A stretch of 13,296 bases of DNA from Prasinococcaceae sp. CCMP 1430 (Eukaryota; Prasinodermophyta; Palmophyllophyceae; Prasinococcales; Prasinococcaceae), in contig RQSC01000359.1 of NCBI GenBank assembly GCA_013416795.1, forward strand, positions 2,817 to 16,112. The letters run 5' to 3'. The notes beneath the pieces were generated by a model. The model saw nothing but the letters and a program-made list of their open reading frames with translations. It searched no databases and had not been told where the DNA came from. The position numbers were made by a program, and so were the translations under genes. Positions 8,846 to 13,296 of the stretch are shown piece by piece. How positions within the stretch are numbered: the stretch's first letter is position 1; each line of letters opens with the position of its first letter.

Positions 8846-8930
8846 GGGATGGGATGGGGATGGGGATGGGGATGGGAGTGGGATGTGGGATGTGGGATGT
8901 GGGATGTGGGATTTGGGATGTGGATGGGTT
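8846..8930 (+). repeat. GGGATG / GGGATGT minisatellite
   Basis: About fourteen imperfect tandem units of 5-7 bp, first gggat(g)g variants and then four clean ggatgtg units followed by degenerate copies. The plus strand is strongly G-rich with regularly spaced G triplets, so it may form G-quadruplexes. It lies in the divergent LPAAT/nhaA spacer. Confidence 0.9.
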
Positions 8931-9009
8931 GATGGGGGCGGGAGGGCGGGCTGGCCCGCGATCCGGCCTCATCGGTCGGCGGCGGCAAACAGACGCCGCC
9001 GCGCCGACG

Positions 9010-9056
9010 GAGATTTAGATTTAGATTTTGATTTTTTATGATGACGTAAAAAAATC
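9010..9056. promoter_or_regulatory. AT-rich promoter-like patch with TGACGTAA
   Basis: A sharply AT-rich island (repeats of gattta, then a T run, tatgatgacgtaa and an A run) in otherwise very GC-rich DNA, ending just before the first ATG of the nhaA-like frame at 9063. TGACGTAA resembles a CRE/bZIP binding site. A promoter or transcription start region for the nhaA-like gene, possibly shared with LPAAT, is inferred. Confidence 0.5.
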
Positions 9057-9062
9057 GGCGGG

Positions 9063-10661
9063 ATGCGCAGCGGAGGAAGAGCGCGTCCGCGGCCGTTTGA
9101 AAAGGTGCGCGGCCGCGCGCGCCTTATGCCGCGCCGGAGGGAGGGGGCGAGCGACGCATGCGGTTTGATGGGCGAGCCGGCTCGCGAGCGGAGGCGAGGA
9201 GCGCCCCTTGGGGGGAATGCGGGGCAGATTCGAGAGCGCCAGCGAGGCGAGCGCGTGCGGGCGCTGCGGGAGGGGGGGGACGGGCGGACGGGGGGAAAAG
9301 GGGGAAGGGGAGGACCGCCGCGTACGCTACCGCCTCCGCCGTCGCCCGCCACCGCGCTCCCCGGCGACGGCGCCTCGCGCTCCCTCACGGTCGCGGCGAC
9401 CGCCGTCGAGGGGCCGCCCGCGTCGTTCGCGCACCAGCTGCTCGACGCCGGCGCGGGATCGATCATCCTGCTGCTCGCGACGGCCGTCTCGATGCTGCTC
9501 GCCAACGTGCCCGCGACGTCCGAGTTCTGGACGGGGCTGTGGGACATGCACGTCGGGCCCGCCATGGGCGCGCACGCGCTCACCCTGCGCGACTGGGTCA
9601 ACGAGGGGCTCATGTGCCTCTTCTTCTTCGTGGTCGGCCTGGAGATCAAGCGCGAGTGCGTCTTCGGCTCGCTCAGCTCGCTCAAGAAAGCCGCGCTGCC
9701 GTGCATCGCGGCGGTGGGCGGCATGGTCGTGCCCATGGGCTTCTACGCCGCCATCAACGCCGGCGTGAACGGCGTCATGCAGGGCTGGGCCATCCCGATG
9801 GCGACCGACATCGCCTTCGCCATGGGCATCTTCGGCTTCTTCCGCAACCGCATGCCGGCGGCCGTGAGCGCCTTCCTGCTCACGCTCGCCACCGTTGACG
9901 ACCTTGGGGCCATCTTGGTGATCGCCGTCTTCTTCGCCGGCTCGCTCAAGGCCGCCTACCTCGCCGGCGCGCTCGCGCTCTCCGGCGCGCTGTTCGCCAC
10001 CGACCGCATGGCCCTCGACACGGCGCGGTCGGTCAACGTGGGGAAGTACCTCATTCTCATGCTCGGGCTGTGGTACTGCCTGCTCCTCGGCGGCATCAAC
10101 GCGGACGTGGCGGGCGTGGTCGCCGCCGTCGCCATGCCCGCCGTCGCGCCCGCGCCGCAGGGCTCCACCGCGCCGCCCGAGCACCCGGGCGAGCCCGTGC
10201 GCATCATCGACCACCTCGTGCACAACTGGTCGCCGTGGACCACCCTGGTCATCATGCCGCTCTTCGCGCTGGCCAACACGGCCGTCCCGCTCGACGCCTC
10301 CCTCATCAGCGGCCTCATCTCGCAGCCCGTCGCGCTGGGCATCGCCGCCGGCCTCGTGCTGGGCAAGCCCATCGGCATCACGCTCTTCTCGCTCGCCGGC
10401 ATCAAGGCCAACGTGGCGGCGTGGCCCGAGAAGATGAACGTCAAGCACCTCGTTACGGTGGGACTCCTGGGCGGCATCGGCTTCACCATGAGCCTCTTCC
10501 TCATCACGCTCTCGCTGGCGGGCATGGACTCTGCGGCGCGCCTCGCCAAGCTCTCCATCATCGTGTCCAGCACGGTGGCAGCGCTGGCCGGCGCGGCCAT
10601 CATGTCCACCTTCCCAGTGAACGAGGAGGACAGGCCCGCGGCGGCAGCGGCGGCGGCCTAA
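9063..10661 (+). CDS. nhaA: NhaA-type Na+/H+ antiporter (start uncertain)
   Basis: An open frame of 532 residues with a complete NhaA core from about residue 121. Family knowledge: electrogenic exchange of Na+ or Li+ for two H+ in pH and salt homeostasis. Key residues are visible: D249 in ATDIAFA and the pair D279/D280 in VDDLGA, with the same 30-residue spacing as D133 and D163/D164 of E. coli NhaA, and K435 in GKPIGI at the place of K300. The multi-helix pattern is intact to the C-terminus, which ends in an Ala tract. The first ~120 residues are Arg/Gly/Pro-rich and unlike NhaA. In-frame Met codons lie only at 9063, 9126 and 9168 before one inside the first membrane helix, so either the protein has a long N-terminal extension (possibly targeting) or a 5' exon is missed. 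The 9168 ATG lies inside a recurrent DNA element. Organelle or plasma-membrane location cannot be decided. Confidence 0.9.
   Translation: MRSGGRARPRPFEKVRGRARLMPRRREGASDACGLMGEPARERRRGAPLGGNAGQIRERQRGERVRALREGGDGRTGGKGGRGGPPRTLPPPPSPATALPGDGASRSLTVAATAVEGPPASFAHQLLDAGAGSIILLLATAVSMLLANVPATSEFWTGLWDMHVGPAMGAHALTLRDWVNEGLMCLFFFVVGLEIKRECVFGSLSSLKKAALPCIAAVGGMVVPMGFYAAINAGVNGVMQGWAIPMATDIAFAMGIFGFFRNRMPAAVSAFLLTLATVDDLGAILVIAVFFAGSLKAAYLAGALALSGALFATDRMALDTARSVNVGKYLILMLGLWYCLLLGGINADVAGVVAAVAMPAVAPAPQGSTAPPEHPGEPVRIIDHLVHNWSPWTTLVIMPLFALANTAVPLDASLISGLISQPVALGIAAGLVLGKPIGITLFSLAGIKANVAAWPEKMNVKHLVTVGLLGGIGFTMSLFLITLSLAGMDSAARLAKLSIIVSSTVAALAGAAIMSTFPVNEEDRPAAAAAAA
9155..9174 (+). promoter_or_regulatory. 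Recurrent element, copy 4 (plus orientation)
   Basis: Reads CGCATGCGGTTTGATGGGCG, near-identical to the copies upstream of the fibre-like gene, and points in the direction of the nhaA-like gene. It falls within the N-terminal extension of that open frame, which casts doubt on the extension being translated. Confidence 0.5.
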
Positions 10662-10923
10662 GGGGCGGCCGGGCGCGCGCGCGCGCGCGCGCGCGAGGGT
10701 CGCGAGGGTCGCGGGTTTGCGCGACCACAGATGCGCGAGCGCGGGAGCGCCGCGCGCAGTGCACGTGTGCGCTCGCCCTGCTCGGGACGTCGCACGCACG
10801 CACAATTTTCCACACGCAATTTTGAACTCACCGCGCCGAGTATAAGCAGTCTCTAGAGTATGTTACACGGAGGCGATTGGGACGCGCAGGGCCCGGACGG
10901 CCGGCGGCCGCGCCGCAAGCGGG
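10662..10923. other. Convergent spacer between nhaA-like gene (+) and archease (-)
   Basis: 262 bp holding both 3' ends. It contains a (GC)n run at 10673-10695, then GAGGGTCGC direct repeats, and a less GC-rich patch at 10800-10868 (cacaattttccacacgcaattttgaactc and gtataagcagtctctagagtatgttac) that is the best candidate for 3'-end processing signals. No coding sequence seen. Confidence 0.6.
10673..10695. repeat. (GC)n microsatellite
   Basis: An alternating GC run 12 bp after the stop codon of the nhaA-like gene, probably in its 3' UTR. Confidence 0.9.
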
Positions 10924-11803
10924 CTAGATGTCGACGATGACCCAGACGTCCGCGCGCTCGTCCTTCTCCTCGACCTTCATGGCGCTGTACGTGATGGCCT
11001 TCACCTCGGTGCCCTGCAGGTGCTTGCCGTCGACGTACTTGACGCCGCTGGCGGTGGCCTCCACCACCCACTTATCGCGGTCGAGCTTCGTCACCTGAGA
11101 GGTCGGGGCGCGACGAGGCGCGGGCGTCAGCACCATGCGCGAGCGCGATGCGGCGCGCGCGCGGCGGGAGCTGCAGCCCTGCCAGCGCGCACCTTGATGT
11201 TGGTCGGCACGTACTGCTCGCTGGCGAAGACGAAGAGCGTTTCGTCCAAGAAGGCGAAGAGCAGCGAGTGCATGTCGTGCGCGGATACCGAGAAGGTGCG
11301 CGCGGTGTGCACGTCGTTCCGCAGCACGTCGTCGTCGAGCGGCGTCATGTAGTTGAACATCGCCAGCACTGCGAGAGCGGGCGCCGGGCCCGCGAGCGCG
11401 GGAGGGAGCGAGCGCGAGAGCATGCGGGCGGGAGGGGAGGGAGGTCGCGCCAGTCAGCGCCGCCCCCACGAGGGCCAGTCGCCCGCCCGTCTCGCGCGCC
11501 GCGCAGGTGCTTACCGTTGCCTTCAAAGGCCTCCTCGAGGGTGGCGCCCCACGAGTGCAGCTGCACGTCCGCGGTGTGATCCAGGTACTCGAACTTGTAC
11601 TCCTCGCGCTGCTCGGCGATGGCCTGGGCCGGCGCCGCCTCGCCGCCGCTCTCCGCCGCCGCCCCGGCGGCGGCCTCGCCCTCCGCGGTCGCCGCGGCCG
11701 CATTCGCATTCGCAGCAGCTGCACCGCGTCGCCGCTTTCGTTGCGGCAGCGCCGTATACTCGATGTCGCCTGCCACGACTACGAGCTCCTCGTCGCCCGC
11801 CAT
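10924..11803 (-). CDS. Archease (tRNA-splicing ligase activator)
   Basis: Three exons, 11803-11515, 11368-11193 and 11094-10924, give 211 residues. Archease is the cofactor that promotes guanylylation and turnover of the RtcB-type RNA ligase, which joins tRNA exons and, in animals, XBP1 mRNA. Family signatures are YLDHTADVQLHSWG (71-85; D75, H76 and D79 in the metal-binding DHTAD motif), SLLFAFLDETLF in the middle, GTEVKAITYSAMKV near the end, and the terminal VIVDI with D210. The core matches animal archease (human ~167 residues) closely; the extra length is an N-terminal Ala/Glu-rich segment (28-65) after a basic cluster QRKRRR (21-26) that could be a nuclear localisation signal. The start is the first Met of the open frame. 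The gene converges on the nhaA-like gene. It implies that an RtcB ligase is encoded elsewhere. Confidence 0.95.
11095..11192 (-). other. Archease intron 2 (98 bp)
   Basis: Donor ATCAAG|GTGCGC, acceptor gacctctcag|GTGACG, phase 0. Joins VPTNIK to VTKLDRDKW. Confidence 0.93.
11369..11514 (-). other. Archease intron 1 (146 bp)
   Basis: Donor AACG|GTAAGC, acceptor gctctcgcag|TGCTGG, phase 1. Joining restores EGN-V-LAMFNYM, the expected archease sequence. Confidence 0.93.
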
Positions 11804-11900
11804 GCCTCATGCACTCTTTCTTGATGGGTTTTCGACGGTTTGTACCTTGTTTTGCTGGTCTTTGAGCCATCAAATTGAACCCGACGTACAGAAACTGTGC
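11804..11900 (-). promoter_or_regulatory. Relatively AT-rich archease upstream region with TTTGATGG core
   Basis: Immediately upstream of the archease ATG the DNA drops in GC. The minus strand carries ttcaatttgatggctc (about 11870-11885), which shares the TTTGATGG core of the recurrent element, in gene orientation and about 70 bp before the ATG. Promoter assignment is inferred from position and base composition. Confidence 0.4.
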
Positions 11901-12051
11901 AATAATTTCACGCGTACATCAGAGTGCATGCGAGCGAAGGTCACCGCCGCGTGGGCGCCGCTGAAGGAAAAACGATTTCCCTGGGAAAAGCAACGGAAAA
12001 AGAAAAAAAGGAAAGGGGAGATTTCCGAACGTTGCAGGGGCCTGCGCGACC

Positions 12052-12070
12052 CGCATGCGTTTTGATGGTG
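12052..12070 (+). promoter_or_regulatory. Recurrent element, copy 5 (plus orientation)
   Basis: Reads CGCATGCGTTTTGATGGTG, then AGTTTCG, so that a splice-donor-like GTGAGT follows the core. It points away from archease into the right-hand spacer, where I see no gene, so it may serve an unseen transcript or be a dispersed repeat copy. Confidence 0.45.
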
Positions 12071-12090
12071 AGTTTCGTTGTTCCCCGACG

Positions 12091-12111
12091 GCGCGCGCGC
12101 GCGCGCGCGCG
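12091..12111. repeat. (GC)n microsatellite
   Basis: A pure alternating GC run of 21 bp, 20 bp after the fifth recurrent element. CG runs also lie beside copies 1 and 2. Confidence 0.92.
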
Positions 12112-12132
12112 TTGCGCGGGGCGCCACGCGTG

Positions 12133-12165
12133 CAGAAAAGCGCCGCACTTTAGCGCGCTTTTCTG
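12133..12165. other. Stem-loop with 11-bp perfect stem
   Basis: Arms cagaaaagcgc (12133-12143) and gcgcttttctg (12155-12165) are perfectly complementary around an 11-nt loop. The stem is unusual here for its A/T content. It could be an RNA hairpin, a 3'-end signal of an unseen transcript, or chance; no family recognised. Confidence 0.6.
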
Positions 12166-12179
12166 TGCGGGCGAGATAT

Positions 12180-12310
12180 TATTGCGCGGAGGGGGCGGGC
12201 GCGGGGGAGGAGGCGGGCGCGGAGGGTCTGGCGGAGGCGGAGGGGGAGGCGAGGGCGGAGGGGGAGGGGGAGGGGTCGCGAGGACGCGGGCGCGGGGCGG
12301 GGGGAGGCGT
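12180..12310 (+). repeat. Purine-rich GGGGGAGGC-type minisatellite
   Basis: Strand-asymmetric G/A-rich sequence made of imperfect ggcggaggggga and gaggcg(a)g units. Such polypurine tracts can form quadruplex or triplex structures. The translations on both strands are simple Gly/Glu or Pro/Arg runs. Confidence 0.8.
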
Positions 12311-12569
12311 GTAGGAGGTTCGTGTGTGTGCGGAAGTTCGTGCGTGCGAGGTGAAGGGGGCGGCGGCGTCAGCTCCTGCGCTGCCGCCCACCCACCCACC
12401 CAACCAATCAACCCCACCCCTCGGGAGTGAGACGCGTGGAGGCGGAGGGGGATGCGGGCGGGTGGGGAAAGGGCGAGGACGCGGGCGTGGACTCGGGCGC
12501 CTTGAGCGGGGAGCTAAGGGTGGGGGCGCAGGGAGGGGGGCGGGAGCGCGCGCGACGCTGCCATCGCAT

Positions 12570-12599
12570 CGCATCGCGCACCGGCGCATCGCGCACCGG
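12570..12599. repeat. 15-bp tandem direct repeat (two copies)
   Basis: CGCATCGCGCACCGG occurs twice in immediate succession (12570-12584 and 12585-12599), preceded by a partial catcg unit. Confidence 0.9.
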
Positions 12600-12860
12600 C
12601 TGACTCCGCCTACCCCACCCCCCAAACCCAACCCATCCCACCCCTTCCCCCCCCCCAGTTGGGGGCTGGCGCGGGCGCGGCCGCCGCGCCACCGTCCGCG
12701 CCGGATCGTCGGGGTTTCGAACGGCGCCGCGCCACCCTTTTGGGGTTGTAGTGCGTCAAGGGTTTGGATTTTTTTTTGTTCCCGTTTGTGTGCGCGCTGC
12801 TGCGCGCGAGCTAGGCCCGTCCCAGCCTTTGGCCCCAGCGAGGCGGAGTGACATCACCAT

Positions 12861-12985
12861 CACCCCGTGCACGGGGTGAGGCGCCCACCCAAATTTTTGG
12901 ACCCGCGGGCCTCGCGTGGCGGATGTACCGCCCAGTACACTGGGTTCCAGCGCTCCCCTTTTTTGCGAGGGCGCGTTGCGCACCA
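12861..12985 (+). ncRNA. Candidate small structured RNA with Sm-like site (unassigned)
   Basis: In order on the plus strand: a perfect 18-bp palindrome CACCCCGTGCACGGGGTG (12861-12878), a short linker, AAATTTTTGGA (12890-12900) that fits the Sm-site consensus RAU4-6GR, then two tandem hairpins, GGCGG-AUGUA-CCGCC and, overlapping by a C, CCCAG-UACA-CUGGG, and a T run at about 12960-12964. Hairpin - single-stranded Sm site - hairpins is the layout of spliceosomal snRNAs, but I could not match U1, U2, U4 or U5, so this is only a candidate. The minus strand is not excluded. Confidence 0.2.
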
Positions 12986-13046
12986 CCCCGCTGTTGTTTG
13001 GCTGCCACACCTTTCTCCGTCTGGCTGGCTGGCAGGCTGGCCCGCC

Positions 13047-13062
13047 AAAAAAAAAAAAAAAA
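13047..13062. repeat. 16-nt A run
   Basis: A homopolymer A tract directly after the ctgg-rich stretch 13021-13046. It could be a simple repeat or the tail of a retroposed copy; no target-site duplication was recognised. Confidence 0.85.
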
Positions 13063-13087
13063 CGCGCCGCGCGCCCTCGGCTGGATC

Positions 13088-13113
13088 TTATTATAATCCT
13101 CGCATGCGTTTTG
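13088..13113 (+). promoter_or_regulatory. TATA-like patch next to a partial recurrent element (copy 6)
   Basis: ttattataatcct is followed directly by CGCATGCGTTTTG (13101-13113), which matches the first 13 bases of the recurrent element and then diverges. Its position after an AT-rich box suggests core-promoter spacing, but no downstream gene is visible before the window ends. Confidence 0.35.
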
Positions 13114-13296
13114 CCCTGCGGGCGCGCGATCCGCTGTGCGCGCGGCGCGCGCGCGGCGCACGGTGCACATGTGTGGGCTAGGGCTTTGCCGGCCGCGGGG
13201 CGCACCGCGCCGCCGGCCGCCATCAGACGCAAGGCGAGGAGGGAGCGAGGGAGGGGTGGGGGAAGGGCGGCGCGCGGTGCGGGGCCGGTGGGTGTT

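Larger units (their letters stand above)
8519..9062. other. Divergent spacer / candidate bidirectional promoter between LPAAT (-) and nhaA-like gene (+)
   Basis: 544 bp. From left to right: C-rich runs (a G-rich leader for LPAAT), a GC-rich stretch with no recognised gene, a CTGG repeat, a GGGATG/GGGATGT minisatellite, a small GC hairpin (about 8975-9006) and an AT-rich patch at 9010-9053. No protein-coding sequence is convincing. Both genes must be transcribed from this interval unless there are unseen 5' exons. Confidence 0.65.
11901..13296. other. Right-hand spacer without a recognisable protein gene
   Basis: About 1.4 kb. I find no open frame with a recognisable domain; those present are low-complexity Arg/Pro/Gly or Gly/Glu translations. 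Contents in order: an A/G-rich tract (11965-12025), a recurrent element (12052), a (GC)n run (12091), a stem-loop (12133-12165), a purine-rich G tract (12180-12310), a 15-bp direct repeat (12570-12599), C-rich runs (12610-12660), a structured segment with an Sm-like site (12855-12985), a 16-nt A run (13047-13062) and a partial element (13101-13113). Confidence 0.6.

Noticed and set aside
7625-8932. A 435-residue plus-strand open frame
   Set aside because: Antisense to the acyltransferase, then continuing into spacer repeats. Composition is Arg/His/Pro-rich without domains.
9327-10805. A 492-residue Arg/His/Asp/Glu-rich open frame on the minus strand
   Set aside because: Antisense to the NhaA coding region; no recognisable domain.
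4615-12070. The recurrent element as a conserved coding peptide (translates to CVLMG or CGLMG)
   Set aside because: The flanking frames are low complexity and the copies lie mainly in spacers; conservation at the DNA level, including the palindromic GCATGC arm, explains the shared peptide.
12930-12965. tRNA T-arm or pol III B box (gggttccagcgctccc)
   Set aside because: GGTTC matches, but the rest of the B box, the paired T stem and an A box at proper spacing are missing, and no cloverleaf can be drawn.
12700-12985. U2 snRNA
   Set aside because: The Sm-like site and twin 3' hairpins are suggestive, but the invariant branch-point recognition sequence GUAGUA and the U2 5' domain are absent.
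12757-13062. SINE with A tail ending at 13062
   Set aside because: There is an A run, but no tRNA- or 7SL-like promoter and no target-site duplication that I can see.

Overview
The window looks like nuclear DNA of a GC-rich unicellular eukaryote, most likely an alga. Coding regions are interrupted by short GT-AG introns (98-178 bp), there are no bacterial-style operons, spacers carry long CG and CA dinucleotide runs, and the protein set is eukaryotic: an endomembrane LPA acyltransferase, a secreted prolyl 4-hydroxylase with a ShKT tail, and archease. A haptophyte (perhaps pavlovophyte) or stramenopile alga such as a pelagophyte would fit, but the sequence alone does not settle this.

Five protein genes are supported, and their strands alternate (-, +, -, +, -). 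(1) Positions 1-4428, minus: a very long gene running off the left edge, with a short first exon, one intron and then at least 1338 codons without a stop. It encodes a single-pass membrane protein with a fibre-like ectodomain: a tail-fibre-type RVGIN...ALHVVGG motif, two RR[ST]LLE sites, a Cys cluster and about 32 degenerate ~16-residue G-x-V-x-V-x-S-G repeats. (2) Positions 5930-7124, plus: a secreted prolyl 4-hydroxylase in two exons with a C-terminal ShKT domain. (3) Positions 7364-8518, minus: a single-exon 1-acyl-sn-glycerol-3-phosphate acyltransferase. (4) Positions 9063-10661, plus: a bacterial-type NhaA Na+/H+ antiporter with an uncertain N-terminus. (5) Positions 10924-11803, minus: archease, in three exons.

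The spacers are of two kinds. Convergent spacers (7125-7363 and 10662-10923) are about 240-260 bp. Divergent spacers (4429-5929, 8519-9062) and the right-hand stretch (11804-13296) hold microsatellites, G-rich minisatellites, AT-rich promoter-like patches and a recurring element close to CGCATGCGTTTTGATGGGCG. That element occurs in three copies upstream of gene 1, one at the 5' end of the nhaA-like gene, and in one near-complete and one partial copy in the right-hand spacer. A shorter core (TTTGATGG) sits just upstream of archease. Where a gene follows, the element points in the gene's direction, so a promoter or 5'-leader signal is the leading guess; a dispersed repeat end is the alternative.

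The genes do not form an obvious pathway. Proline hydroxylation, phosphatidic-acid synthesis, ion exchange and tRNA-ligase activation appear to be unrelated neighbours. The most unusual items are the fibre-like surface protein, the recurrent element, and a small structured segment with an Sm-like site at about 12855-12985.
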